From assembly GCA_902517865.1 (NCBI GenBank), contig CABYDT010000002.1, positions 62,001 to 126,000 of the forward strand: a stretch of 64,000 nt of DNA, written 5' to 3'. The DNA comes from an uncultured Pelagibacteraceae bacterium (GTDB taxonomy: Bacteria > Pseudomonadota > Alphaproteobacteria > Pelagibacterales > Pelagibacteraceae). The notes beneath the pieces were generated by a model that did no database searches, was not told the DNA's origin, and was given only the letters and a program-made list of their open reading frames with translations. Shown one piece after another: positions 8,950 through 22,566 of the stretch; positions within the stretch are counted from its first letter, which is position 1, and each line of letters begins with the position of its first letter. Position numbers and translations under genes: made by a program.

Positions 8950-10212
8950 ATGAAGGTAGCAATAATTGGAAGTGGGGGTAGAGAGCATTCTATTTGCTAT
9001 AAACTTAAACAATCAAAAAATCTCAAAAAACTTGTATGTATACCTGGTAATGCAGGAACAGCTCAAATTTGTGAAAATTTAAATGTTGATATATCAAATT
9101 TTAATCAACTGTATGACGAATTAAAAAAAAACGAGATTGATATAGTTATTGTAGGTCCAGAAGTTCCTCTCGTTGAAGGTATAAAAGATTTTTTAGAGGA
9201 AAAATGTATAAAAGTATTTGGTCCTTCTAAAAAAGCATCTCAACTTGAGGGGTCTAAACTATTTTTAAAGAATTTTTGTTCTGAATTTAAAATTCCATCA
9301 GCTCGGTTTCAAGAAGTAAAAAATTTAAGTGAGGCATCTGACTGTATTAATAAATTTGGTCTTCCAATTGTTGTGAAGTCAGATGGGTTAGCAGCAGGTA
9401 AAGGTGTTACTATTTGTAATAAAAAAGAAGAGGCACTTAATGATGTCAAAGCAATATTTAGTGGAAAATTTAAATCTTCAAAAAAGGTAATTTTAGAAGA
9501 ATTTTTAAAAGGAGAGGAAGCTAGTTATTTCGTTATTACCGATGGAGAAGATTTTTTACCAATAGGCACAGCACAAGATCATAAAAGAATATTTGAAAAT
9601 GATGTTGGTCCAAATACTGGCGGTATGGGTGCATATTCACCTTCCTATTTGATAACAGATGATATTGAGTCAAAAATAATTAATAGAATTATTAAACCTA
9701 CGTTGGCAGGAATGAAAAAGATTGGCTCACCTTTTTCAGGAATTTTATATGCCGGACTTATGATAAATAATGGCGATCCCAAATTAATAGAATACAACAT
9801 TAGATTTGGGGATCCAGAGTGTCAAATACTCATGATGAGAATGAAAAGTGACTTTCTTGAAATAGTAATAAATACGATTGAAAAAAATCTAAAAAACAAA
9901 AAGATAGAATGGTATGATTACCCGGGTATAACAATCGTAGCATCTAATAAAGGTTATCCAGGTGATTACGATAAAAGCACAGTCATAAAAAATTTAAATA
10001 AGATTGATCAGAATGAAAATATTCAAATTTTTCACGCTGGAACATCAAATGTTAATGGAGAAATTATCGCAATAGGTGGACGAGTATTAAATTCAACAGT
10101 CACAAACAAATCTCTGAAAATAGCTCGCGATGAAGCATTACGAGCTCTTGATAAATTAGAATGGGAAAATAAATATTATAGACGTGATATAGGATGGAGA
10201 GTAATAAAATAA
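8950..10212 (+). CDS. purD: phosphoribosylamine-glycine ligase PurD
   Basis: A 420-residue GAR synthetase, which joins phosphoribosylamine and glycine with ATP in purine synthesis. The N-terminus has the GSGGREHS motif, the ATP-grasp core has SDGLAAGKGV and GPNTGGMGAYSP, and IRFGDPECQ supplies metal-binding residues. The length is usual. Its stop directly abuts the stop of tadA on the other strand. The region upstream is only 21 bp, so its promoter must overlap xseA. Confidence 0.95.
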   Translation: MKVAIIGSGGREHSICYKLKQSKNLKKLVCIPGNAGTAQICENLNVDISNFNQLYDELKKNEIDIVIVGPEVPLVEGIKDFLEEKCIKVFGPSKKASQLEGSKLFLKNFCSEFKIPSARFQEVKNLSEASDCINKFGLPIVVKSDGLAAGKGVTICNKKEEALNDVKAIFSGKFKSSKKVILEEFLKGEEASYFVITDGEDFLPIGTAQDHKRIFENDVGPNTGGMGAYSPSYLITDDIESKIINRIIKPTLAGMKKIGSPFSGILYAGLMINNGDPKLIEYNIRFGDPECQILMMRMKSDFLEIVINTIEKNLKNKKIEWYDYPGITIVASNKGYPGDYDKSTVIKNLNKIDQNENIQIFHAGTSNVNGEIIAIGGRVLNSTVTNKSLKIARDEALRALDKLEWENKYYRRDIGWRVIK

Positions 10213-10674
10213 TTATCTTTTGTTTTTAAAAAAATTTTTAAGCAATTTCTCATACTCTAGAGATTTAAATCCATAGTACAATTTAGGTTTCTTGGAAATT
10301 TTTTTATCATAAATTAATTTATGATTATTAACTAACGCCCCACTTTTTTGGTCTTCAATAAAAAAATATACTCTTTTAAATCTAGCGTTTAATATTATAG
10401 ATGCGCACATTAAACATGGTTCTAGAGTAGTGAATAAATACATATCGTCAAATCGATAATTCTTAACTTTTTTTGCAGCCTTTTTAATTGCAACTATTTC
10501 AGCATGACCCAGCGGATCACTTTTTGACTTGCATACATTGTGGGCTTTACTAATAATTTTATTTTTTTTCGGACAAAATATTATAGCTGATATTGGTATT
10601 TCATTTTCATTGTAAGCTTTTTTTGCTAATTTAATTAAACTATTAAATATTTTATCAAAGTGATTTTGAACCAT
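10213..10674 (-). CDS. tadA: tRNA-specific adenosine deaminase TadA
   Basis: A 153-residue zinc deaminase that converts adenosine 34 of tRNA-Arg(ACG) to inosine. The HAE catalytic/zinc motif (GHAEIVAI) and the PCLMC zinc motif (EPCLMCASIILNAR) are both present. A general cytosine or guanine deaminase is possible, but the ARFKRV region after PCxxC and the length fit TadA. Its ATG overlaps the ATG of the divergent rluB gene in the palindrome CATG at 10672-10675, so each gene's leader lies inside the other. Confidence 0.85.
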   Translation of the reverse strand: MVQNHFDKIFNSLIKLAKKAYNENEIPISAIIFCPKKNKIISKAHNVCKSKSDPLGHAEIVAIKKAAKKVKNYRFDDMYLFTTLEPCLMCASIILNARFKRVYFFIEDQKSGALVNNHKLIYDKKISKKPKLYYGFKSLEYEKLLKNFFKNKR

Positions 10675-11404
10675 GACAAAAGAGAGAATAGCTAAATTTC
10701 TTGCAAATTACAATTGTGGATCTAGAAGAGAGATTGAGAGATTGATTTTAAAAAATAAAATTAGGGTCAATGGAAAAACTATATTATCTCCACTATGCTT
10801 TGTAGATAAAAATGATGAAATTTATATAGATAGTAAGAAAATTTCTTTTCAAAAAAAAATTGAAATTCTGAAACTCTATAAGCCGATTAATTATATTTGT
10901 TCAAAAAGAAAACAAGATAAACGTAAAATAATATACGAATTAATTAGTACTAAATATAAAAATTATATATTTGCAGGCAGACTTGATATTAATAGTGAGG
11001 GGTTAATTATTTTGACCAATTCAAGTAAGGTAACTCAAAACTTAGAAAACCCAAAAAATAAGTTTAAAAGGACTTATCACGTAAAAGTTTACGGAGACTT
11101 AAATCTAAAAAAATTAAAAGAAAAATCAAAAGGATTTATTTATAAAAATATCAGATACAAATCTTTTAATTATAAGATTTTAGGCGATGTAAAAAGAAAT
11201 ACATGGATCGAACTAGATCTATTTGAAGGAAAAAAAAATGAAATAAGACAGATTTTTAGATCTATAAACCTTGCGGTAAATAAATTAAAAAGAATTAGTT
11301 ATGGACCGTTTCGCTTAGATAAATTAAATCCAGCTCAAATTAATATTGCTAGTGCTAAAGAAATAAGTTTTTATGAGAGTCATATCAGGAAAATTCAAAG
11401 GTAA
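10673..11404 (+). CDS. rluB: 23S rRNA pseudouridine synthase (RluB/RsuA family)
   Basis: A 243-residue protein with an N-terminal S4 RNA-binding domain (about residues 1-60, with CGSRREIERLI) and a catalytic domain containing the active-site Asp in GRLDINSEGLIIL (about residue 103). The family includes RluB, RluE, RluF and RsuA. The S4 domain and alphaproteobacterial context favour RluB, which acts on 23S U2605. The C-terminus overlaps rsmD by 32 bases in another frame, so two rRNA-modifying enzymes are made from one transcript. Confidence 0.85.
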   Translation: MTKERIAKFLANYNCGSRREIERLILKNKIRVNGKTILSPLCFVDKNDEIYIDSKKISFQKKIEILKLYKPINYICSKRKQDKRKIIYELISTKYKNYIFAGRLDINSEGLIILTNSSKVTQNLENPKNKFKRTYHVKVYGDLNLKKLKEKSKGFIYKNIRYKSFNYKILGDVKRNTWIELDLFEGKKNEIRQIFRSINLAVNKLKRISYGPFRLDKLNPAQINIASAKEISFYESHIRKIQR

Positions 11405-11924
11405 AAAATTAATATTACCAGATGCTCAAACGACAAGACCACTAAGAGATTTCGTTAAAGAAAATATATTTAATTTAATTATGCATTCTAAAGAGATTAA
11501 ATTTAATTTTCGAAATTCGAATATATGTGATTTATTTGCAGGCTCGGGGTCTTTTGGAATTGAGTATTTATCTCGCGATGCCAAACATGTGACATTCGTA
11601 GAGCAAAATAAAAGTGTCTTAAAAATTCTAAAAAACAACATTTTGAAAATTCAATCCCAGTCAAATTGCGAGATAATAGAAAATGATGTATTGCATTTTT
11701 TAACTACCAGAAAATTGGGAATAAATTTCAATTTGATATTTATTGATCCTCCCTACCAATTTAAAAAAGTGGATGAAATATTTAAATTAATCACCAACAA
11801 TTTTAGAAGTAATATAATAATTTTCCACACACACGTTAAAAATAAATTAATTTTACCTAATAAACTAAATATTTTGATTGATAAAACCTATGGTATTTCA
11901 AGAATAATGTTTTTAAAAAACTAA
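11373..11924 (+). CDS. rsmD: 16S rRNA (guanine966-N2)-methyltransferase RsmD
   Basis: A 183-residue class I methyltransferase. It begins MRVISGKFKGKKL, a classic RsmD start, has TRPLRDFVKENIFN, the SAM loop DLFAGSGSFGIEYLSR and the catalytic FIDPPY motif. It methylates G966 of 16S rRNA. It overlaps rluB by 32 bases, and its stop overlaps that of the convergent pgi by 4 bases. Confidence 0.92.
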   Translation: MRVISGKFKGKKLILPDAQTTRPLRDFVKENIFNLIMHSKEIKFNFRNSNICDLFAGSGSFGIEYLSRDAKHVTFVEQNKSVLKILKNNILKIQSQSNCEIIENDVLHFLTTRKLGINFNLIFIDPPYQFKKVDEIFKLITNNFRSNIIIFHTHVKNKLILPNKLNILIDKTYGISRIMFLKN

Positions 11925-13126
11925 TTTTTAATAGTTTTAATTTTTATTTCTTCTACAGCTGGTTGATCGTAAGGATTTATATTTTGGGCCTCGCCTAATA
12001 TTATTGTTTCAAGAAAATAATATAAAAATAATTGCAAAATATTAAGTTTGTTATTTCCAATTGTTATTGTTCTAAATGGTATATTTTTTTCAATAAAAAC
12101 CTTTTGAATTGCATTGTACTGTGAATTAATTAATTCTTGGGGAGTCTGATTTTCTATATTAGTAAAATTTAATTTATCGAATTTAGAAAAGTGCTTATTT
12201 TCTGCAGGTGGGAAGATTGTGAAATAATTATCCTTTGGTCCGTCAAGGTACAATTGAGCCATACTATGGTGATCTCTAGGACAAATTGAATAAAGAGGTG
12301 TTAAACCTTCATTGTTTTTACCAAGACTTTCAGCATGTAACTGATTAAACCAATCTCCAAAAAAACTTAGTTTTTCATCATAAAATAAATTTATATTTTT
12401 TTTTATCATTTTAGTTTTTGTAATAGTCATAATAATTGCGGAATTGACAATTGCAGAATTAAAATCTTCGCCTAGAAAATCATCAAACTTACATGTCGTC
12501 GCTACATCAGTCTCACTTAAATTTGAAGGTAAAATTCCTGTCTCAGAGAAAAAGGAATATCTCCCTCCAATCTTTTTATTATGAATAATTAATCTAACAT
12601 TATTTTTTTTTGCAAAATTGTATAAATTATTATCACTTTCTTCAGTAATGCACGTCATTTTAGAAAAAAGCTTTTCGAGAGAATTAATTTTTTTTGCGTG
12701 CTGATAGAGTAAATTTAGTGCAGCCAAAGTTTCAAAAGTATTTCCAGATTTTGATATTAAATAAATAGAATAATCTAAAATATCTTTTTTAGATAATAAT
12801 TCGTTAATTTTTGAATAATTTAAATTGTCAATAAATAAATAATTTTGATCAGTATATTCTGTGAAACTTTTAAGACCTGCTGTCGATCCGCCAATTCCTA
12901 TGATAAGTTTTTTTTTTGATTTATCTAGTTGATTTTTTAAAGAGAATATTTTTGATTGGTAAGCTTGAGTTAAAGAATTAAAAATTTCATTTTGGTTACT
13001 ATTTATTTCTTCTTTAATTTTTGCGCCTATGTTTTTGCAAGTTTTCAGATTATTATCGTAATGTATTTTTTGATCTTTATCTAAAAAATTTTTGAAAAAG
13101 CTATTTAAATTAATTTCAATTGTCAT
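11921..13126 (-). CDS. pgi: glucose-6-phosphate isomerase, short form
   Basis: A 401-residue protein with PGI/SIS features: IGIGGSTAGLKSF in the N-terminal sugar-isomerase domain, SKSGNTFET, GGRYSFFSE, and a C-terminal NPYDQPAVEEIK. It interconverts glucose 6-phosphate and fructose 6-phosphate. It is clearly shorter than the roughly 550-residue E. coli enzyme, so it belongs to a compact PGI group; strongly reduced insertions fit genome streamlining. It overlaps the lipoprotein gene upstream by 4 bases (ATGA). Confidence 0.88.
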   Translation of the reverse strand: MTIEINLNSFFKNFLDKDQKIHYDNNLKTCKNIGAKIKEEINSNQNEIFNSLTQAYQSKIFSLKNQLDKSKKKLIIGIGGSTAGLKSFTEYTDQNYLFIDNLNYSKINELLSKKDILDYSIYLISKSGNTFETLAALNLLYQHAKKINSLEKLFSKMTCITEESDNNLYNFAKKNNVRLIIHNKKIGGRYSFFSETGILPSNLSETDVATTCKFDDFLGEDFNSAIVNSAIIMTITKTKMIKKNINLFYDEKLSFFGDWFNQLHAESLGKNNEGLTPLYSICPRDHHSMAQLYLDGPKDNYFTIFPPAENKHFSKFDKLNFTNIENQTPQELINSQYNAIQKVFIEKNIPFRTITIGNNKLNILQLFLYYFLETIILGEAQNINPYDQPAVEEIKIKTIKN

Positions 13127-13440
13127 TTAATTTTTTTCAAAAGATCTTCTTCAAGACTCTTTGTCGTATTAGATACTGGACCCGAATTCTGAACATCTAA
13201 AACCTTATCTGGTGTTAAAGATTTATTTAATATTTGAGTTAGTGTCTCTTTTTTTTTCTTTTTTTTAAAACTACCTGGTTCTATGAGATTATAATCTGGC
13301 GGAAGTTCAAGACTACTCCTTTTTTCGATTAAAAACTCATCTGGTCTTACTTTCTCAAAGCCTAATCCTCTCTTAACTTCCTGACAAGAAGATGTAATAA
13401 TAAAAATAATAATATAAATAAAGATAACAATTTTATTCAT
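13123..13440 (-). CDS. DUF3035 (BamF-like) lipoprotein
   Basis: A 105-residue lipoprotein with a short signal peptide and lipobox (IITSSCQ; lipidated Cys at about residue 19). The DUF3035 region has KVRPDEFLIEKRSSLELPPDYNL. In Caulobacter the family member BamF belongs to the outer-membrane beta-barrel assembly complex, so a role there is likely by family. I chose the ATG at 13440, because the upstream alternative at 13470 would put ten charged residues before the signal peptide. It follows lspA, whose product processes such lipoproteins. Confidence 0.8.
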   Translation of the reverse strand: MNKIVIFIYIIIFIITSSCQEVKRGLGFEKVRPDEFLIEKRSSLELPPDYNLIEPGSFKKKKKKETLTQILNKSLTPDKVLDVQNSGPVSNTTKSLEEDLLKKIK

Positions 13441-13919
13441 CTGTCTTTTCCTTGCCTTTGATAAGTTCATTAATTAACAAAAGAATAATTCCAATTGTTA
13501 TTGAGATATCAGAAACATTAAAAACAAACCAGTGAAAATTATTATAATGTAAATCAATAAAATCTGGTACGGCCTGATAATACAATCTATCGAAAAAATT
13601 ACCTAAAGCTCCCCCAAGCAAAATAGACAAACATATTTTTTCAAAAATCTTGTTAGATGTAATAATCATATAAACTATGAAACCTAATATTATGAAAATT
13701 GCTAAAGATATCATGTGATAAGTTAGGTTTTCACTATCAAAAAAACCAAATGCAATTCCTTTATTCCAAATTAAAATAAAGTTTAGGAAGGGATTTATAT
13801 AATACTCGTTTTGACCACTAGAAAAAAAGTTAATGATCCAAATTTTACTTATACGATCTAACAAAAAATTTATAGTAATAATAAATAAAACTAAAATATT
13901 TTGTTTAAATTTTAATTGG

Positions 13920-16701
<2,782 letters not shown>

Positions 16702-16709
<8 letters not shown>

Positions 16710-17625
16710 TTTTTAAAATTCTTCGTGTTTTATCAATATCATACTTTATTTGTTTTTTGAGCATTTCTATGGACATAAATTTTTTTTCACCTCTAATAAA
16801 CTTGATAAATTGAACCTCTATTACCTTTCCATACAAATTATTTATTTTATTGAAAATAAAACACTCTAATACTAATTTTTTTCTTTTAAAAGTTGGTGCA
16901 TATCCAAAATTTGCAATACCTTTGTATACTTTTTTTTGAAATAAAATTTTGACAGCATACACTCCTACTTTAGGATTTAATCTATTTTTTAATTCAATGT
17001 TGGCAGTTCTGTAACCAATTTTTCTTCCAACTTTCCTGCCTTGCAAAACTTTTTCTTTCACTGACCAAAACCTGTTTAATGATTTCTTTACTTCAAGTAC
17101 TTTGCCCTGCATTATTTTTTTCCTAATTTTAGACGAAGAAATTTTACCATCGTATCGGTTAACAATTTCAGCGCCTGTAACTTTTATATTTAGTGGTTTT
17201 AAAGTTTTTTTTAAAAAATTTACGTTTCCTTTTCTTTTTTTTCCAAATCGGAATTCCTTTCCAACAATTATATGACTCATATTAATTTTCTTTAAAAGGA
17301 TCTTGCTTATAAAATCTTGAGGAGAACTATTCCTTAAGTTTTTATTAAAATTTAGAAAGATAATATAATCTAAACCTAATTTGGCGGCTAAATTTATCTT
17401 TTCATTATTACTAATTAATTTGTAGTTATAATTTTTTGTAAAATACTCGTAAGGAAGAGGATTAAAAGTAAGAATTCCAAATTTCTTTTTATTGTTTTTT
17501 GCAATTTGTTTGCCTGCTTTTATTATAGATTGATGACCTATATGAAAACCATCAAAATTCCCTATGGCTAAAATAGATTTTTTTGTAATTTTATTATTAC
17601 TAATTCCCTGTAAAACTTTTACCAT
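16702..17625 (-). CDS. ribF: bifunctional riboflavin kinase / FAD synthetase
   Basis: A 307-residue RibF that makes FMN and then FAD. The N-terminal nucleotidyltransferase domain has GNFDGFHIGHQSI and GKEFRFGKKRKGN; the C-terminal flavokinase domain has GRKVGRKIGYRTANIEL and GVYAVKI, the variant of the usual GRxLGFPTANI motif. It sits upstream of ileS and overlaps the HAD-IIA gene by 7 bases. Confidence 0.93.
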
Positions 17626-18479
17626 TTTAGATCCTTTTGATAAAAATTTGAATATACATTTTCAACATTGTTTGATTTACATAAATTTGTGAAATCGAAA
17701 TTATTATTATAGTCATAATCTTTATAAATGCCATTTAATATAAGCATGGAGTCGATATTAAAATTATTCGCTCCCTTTATGTCAGTTTTTAAATTATCTC
17801 CGACTGCTAAAATTTTGTGTCTTGTACTGAATTCAATTTTAGGAAATTTATTTTTAATTCTATCTAAAGAAAAGCTGTATATACTTATAAAAGGTTTTCC
17901 AAAAAATAATACTTCTCCACCTAAATTACTATATATTTGAGCAATTTTACCCGCGCAATATTCTAATTTAGTTCCTCTACTAACTACTTCATCAGGGTTT
18001 GCACATATCATTTTTTTCTTATATTTTATATTTTCTTTCAAAAGTCTGTCGTAAATTTCAATTTCCTCTTCAGCATTATTTAATCCTGTACAAATAATTT
18101 CATCGCAATCTTGAATGCTTTTCGACAATTGGTTATTTTGGTTAAAAATATCACGATCTTTATCTGGTCCTAAGTGGTAAAACTTTTTAATTTTATTTTC
18201 TTCGAGATAATTCCTTGTTACGTCACCTGATGTAACAAGCTCATCAATCAAACTAAAGTCAAAGCCCATTTTAAGTAAAAAACTTTTCACAGTAGTAGAA
18301 GGTCTAGGTGCATTGGAAATTAACACGATAACTTTACCATGATTTTTAATATTTTTTAAAACCTCTATCGCGTTTTCAAAAATTTTTTTACCATTATGAA
18401 TAACGCCCCAAAGATCTATAAAAAATATGTCATACTTAACTATCAATTCTCTAACGCCAACTAGTTTTGAAGGATTCAT
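17619..18479 (-). CDS. HAD-superfamily class IIA hydrolase, TIGR01459-like
   Basis: A 286-residue HAD protein of class IIA (NagD-like cap). Motif I is FIDLWGVIHNG (nucleophile Asp; the usual second Asp of DxD is replaced by Trp), LISNAPRPST is motif II, and AVGDNLKTDIKGAN is motif IV. The DLWGVxHNG signature is that of the alphaproteobacterial TIGR01459 group, of unknown substrate. It is the first gene of the run leading to ribF, and it diverges from groES across a 177-bp spacer. Confidence 0.83.
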   Translation of the reverse strand: MNPSKLVGVRELIVKYDIFFIDLWGVIHNGKKIFENAIEVLKNIKNHGKVIVLISNAPRPSTTVKSFLLKMGFDFSLIDELVTSGDVTRNYLEENKIKKFYHLGPDKDRDIFNQNNQLSKSIQDCDEIICTGLNNAEEEIEIYDRLLKENIKYKKKMICANPDEVVSRGTKLEYCAGKIAQIYSNLGGEVLFFGKPFISIYSFSLDRIKNKFPKIEFSTRHKILAVGDNLKTDIKGANNFNIDSMLILNGIYKDYDYNNNFDFTNLCKSNNVENVYSNFYQKDLKW

Positions 18480-18601
18480 CTAATTTCTCCAATTATAATT
18501 ATTCTTTAGAAAGCTTTTATACTTTTATGAGAAATTATGAATTATTTAAAAAAACCGTAAAATTAGGTAAAAATTGCCTTATTTTTTCTTAATTTTAACC
18601 C

Positions 18602-18629
18602 CTTGAAATTCTTTAAAAAATAGTCATAT
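18602..18629 (+). promoter_or_regulatory. sigma-32 (RpoH)-type heat-shock promoter of groESL
   Basis: CTTGAAA at 18602-18608 is a perfect heat-shock -35 element. GTCATAT at 18623-18629, 14 bases further on, resembles the CCCATNT -10. The position, 28 bases before the groES start, fits. No CIRCE inverted repeat is seen. The rest of the 18480-18656 spacer is AT-rich. A strong Shine-Dalgarno (GGAGGAG, 18646-18652) precedes the ATG. Confidence 0.75.
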
Positions 18630-18656
18630 CAGCATCATTATTAATGGAGGAGATAT

Positions 18657-18950
18657 ATGAAATTCAGACCTTTACACGATAGAGTTCTAATACAGTCTCT
18701 AGACAGTGAAGAGAAAACGTCAGGTGGTATTATAATCCCAGATACAGCTAAGGAAAAGCCTCAAGAGGGTAAAGTTATAGCAGTTGGTCCAGGAGCAAAA
18801 TCTGATGATGGCAAAACTACCCCAATGGATGTCAAAGTTGGTGACCATGTTTTATTTGGTAAATGGTCAGGAACAGAAGTTAAAATTGACGGAAAAGAAT
18901 ACTCAATTATGAAAGAGTCGGACATAATGGGTGTTATAAATAAAAAATAA
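18657..18950 (+). CDS. groES: co-chaperonin GroES
   Basis: A 97-residue Gro[14 protein letters not shown] at the start, the mobile loop [19 protein letters not shown], and [17 protein letters not shown]. It forms the heptameric lid on GroEL. It is preceded by a strong ribosome-binding site and a heat-shock promoter and followed after 12 bases by groEL, whose own GGAGGAG lies in that gap. Confidence 0.97.
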   Translation: MKFRPLHDRVLIQSLDSEEKTSGGIIIPDTAKEKPQEGKVIAVGPGAKSDDGKTTPMDVKVGDHVLFGKWSGTEVKIDGKEYSIMKESDIMGVINKK

Positions 18951-20633
<1,683 letters not shown>

Positions 20634-20660
20634 CCCCCCATTAATCTTAAACAAAAATTC

Positions 20661-20690
20661 AAAAAGGGCAGTTTTTACTGCCCTTTTTTT
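20661..20690 (+). terminator. Rho-independent terminator after groEL
   Basis: GGGCAGT (20666-20672), loop TTTT, ACTGCCC (20677-20683), followed by a run of T and preceded by a run of A, so the stem extends by A-T pairs. It is the clearest intrinsic terminator in the window and may act in both directions. Confidence 0.92.
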
Positions 20691-20736
20691 TATCTTAACG
20701 AAAATCATTAGTGATGAAGGAATGATGAGAGATTGT

Positions 20737-21135
20737 TTATTTTTTTGGTAATAATTTATTCACCTTAGACATAAATTTTTTATGTTCTTCTAAAATAATA
20801 TTTTTTGCTTCATCAAAAGTAATTCTGGACATCCATTCTCTTGTAACAGTTTTAGATTCCTCTTGAAATTGCTTAATATGCTTAACAAATACTTTTTTTA
20901 AAATATTTTCAAATTCTTGGATTTGATTATCTGGGATATTAACAACAACTCTGACATCAACATCACCAACAAGTCTTTCATATCTATCTTTTAAATCTGA
21001 ATAATTAGAAAGGTGTTTGCCAAATTTAACATTTGAATTGTTACAATTTGCTGGTTTCTTTCTATCTTTTGGTTTTAGTCTATCAATAGACCTAACTCTA
21101 TTTCCAATTGGTTGTACTAAATATATTATTCCCAT
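20737..21135 (-). CDS. uncharacterised protein, possibly GIY-YIG-like
   Basis: A 132-residue protein that I do not recognise with certainty. The N-terminus GIIYLVQP, then VKFGKHLSNYSDLKDRYERL and a later EFENILKKVF, resemble the layout of GIY-YIG/T5orf172-type nuclease domains (GxIYL, then K-x-G-x-S, then a helix with a conserved Glu). An Asn- and Lys-rich insertion lies between the first strand and the KFGK segment, and the second YIG-like motif is not clear. It stands alone between groESL (convergent) and the his run, so context gives no role. Confidence 0.5.
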   Translation of the reverse strand: MGIIYLVQPIGNRVRSIDRLKPKDRKKPANCNNSNVKFGKHLSNYSDLKDRYERLVGDVDVRVVVNIPDNQIQEFENILKKVFVKHIKQFQEESKTVTREWMSRITFDEAKNIILEEHKKFMSKVNKLLPKK

Positions 21136-21161
21136 CTTTGATTTTTTACAATAATTGCAAA

Positions 21162-21905
21162 TTACACTCTTTGAAAAATCATATTACCATTCCAAAAGGA
21201 TGGGTGATTTAAATTTTTTGTTTTATTTTGTTTTAATATCTTAAATTGATTTGGATATTTTGAAATAAAATCCATGGTCGCTTGCTCTACTTGTTCACCA
21301 TTAAAATCATCGATTAAAATGATTGTATCTTTTGAAAAAAAATTATGTGCAATCTCTAAATTCTCAAGTTGATCTTTATAATAATGCGCACCGTCATAGA
21401 AATAAAAATTTATAGGTACCTTTCTACTTTCAAATTCCTTAAGATAAATTTTATAATCCATCTCGTAAAATTTGTGTTTGGTAGTATTTTTATACTTATT
21501 AAAATTTGTTAAAAATTCCTCCTTGGGATTAGTTTCTTTAAACTCAGAAAAATTATCTATACCATCTACATGACAATTAGTGTTAACCATCCCGGCAACT
21601 AAAGAAAAGCCTTTCCAAACTCCTATGTTTACATAAATTTGATCATCTTTTAAATTTTTACATATTCTATTAATTATGTAACCATTGGCGTAAGAAGCCA
21701 TCGCTTTGATATTTAATAAAGCATTCTTTAATTCGTGATCTAATTTATCATTAGGTATTATAAGATTTTTAAAGATAAATTTTTTTTCTAATCCAGCTAG
21801 TTTATAAAATCTTTTTATAATACGATATAAATACTCTTTTCTAATATTTTTTTCTGGTCCAATCTTAAAGCTAATATCGTCAAAAATTTCGTCAATTATT
21901 TTCAT
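21162..21905 (-). CDS. class I SAM-dependent methyltransferase-like protein
   Basis: A 247-residue protein with a Rossmann methyltransferase look: YVNIGVWKGFSLVAGM replaces the glycine-rich SAM loop, HVDGIDNF is the acidic end of strand 2, and INFYFYDGAHYYKDQLENL and TIILIDDFNG resemble the Methyltransf_24 group. The substrate is unknown; the group includes sugar and cell-surface modifying enzymes. It overlaps hisG by 4 bases (ATGA) and is the last gene of the his run. Confidence 0.68.
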   Translation of the reverse strand: MKIIDEIFDDISFKIGPEKNIRKEYLYRIIKRFYKLAGLEKKFIFKNLIIPNDKLDHELKNALLNIKAMASYANGYIINRICKNLKDDQIYVNIGVWKGFSLVAGMVNTNCHVDGIDNFSEFKETNPKEEFLTNFNKYKNTTKHKFYEMDYKIYLKEFESRKVPINFYFYDGAHYYKDQLENLEIAHNFFSKDTIILIDDFNGEQVEQATMDFISKYPNQFKILKQNKTKNLNHPSFWNGNMIFQRV

Positions 21906-22564
21906 TTTAAATCTTTTAAATTTATATTTTTAATCTTATTAGTTGTAAATAAACACGCAGAACTTTCTAGTATTTGTCCGTCGGAGATAACCCTTAAGTT
22001 ATTTTCTTTTAATGTGGTTCCACTTGAAGTTATGTCTGTAATTAATTCCGAGGAGCCTGTAAATGGATATGATTCTGTAGCTCCCAAACTAGAAACAAGT
22101 TGATACTCTGAAACTCCTCTAGATAGAAAAAATTTTTCAGTTAAGTTTGGATATTTTGTTGCAACTCTTAATCTTCTATTATTCTTCTCTCTAAATTCAA
22201 AACTTATCTCCTCTAAATCCGCCATATTTTGTACATCAAGCCAATCATTTGGAACAGCTACAACTAGTGTTGCAAAACCAAAATCGAGTTTTTTGTTAAG
22301 ACTGATTCTTTTTTTGTAATCATCAGAATTCTCATTTAACAAATCTAAACCAGAAATTCCCATATCAATAGTACCATCATTTAATCTCTCGATTATTTCA
22401 CGGGCATGCAAATAAATACCTTCTATGATTGTATTATTCTTAAATTTAAAAAAATAATTTCTAGAATTTGGATCCATTATTTCAAATCCATTTTCTTTAA
22501 AAAATTCGATACTTTTATCTTTTAATCTGCCTTTACTTGGCAAACCTAATTTAATTTTTTTCAT
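21902..22564 (-). CDS. hisG: ATP phosphoribosyltransferase, short form HisG
   Basis: A 220-residue catalytic subunit of the first step of histidine synthesis (ATP + PRPP to phosphoribosyl-ATP). It starts KLGLPSKGRLKDKS, has GISGLDLLNEN and ITSSGTTLKENNLR, the PRPP-binding signature. It lacks the C-terminal ACT-like regulatory domain, as expected for HisG-S, which needs HisZ; hisZ lies two bases upstream. Confidence 0.93.
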   Translation of the reverse strand: MKKIKLGLPSKGRLKDKSIEFFKENGFEIMDPNSRNYFFKFKNNTIIEGIYLHAREIIERLNDGTIDMGISGLDLLNENSDDYKKRISLNKKLDFGFATLVVAVPNDWLDVQNMADLEEISFEFREKNNRRLRVATKYPNLTEKFFLSRGVSEYQLVSSLGATESYPFTGSSELITDITSSGTTLKENNLRVISDGQILESSACLFTTNKIKNINLKDLK

Positions 22565-22566
22565 AA

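Noticed and set aside
18480-18656. CIRCE operator before groES
   Set aside because: No TTAGCACTC-N9-GAGTGCTAA repeat; the spacer has a heat-shock sigma promoter instead.
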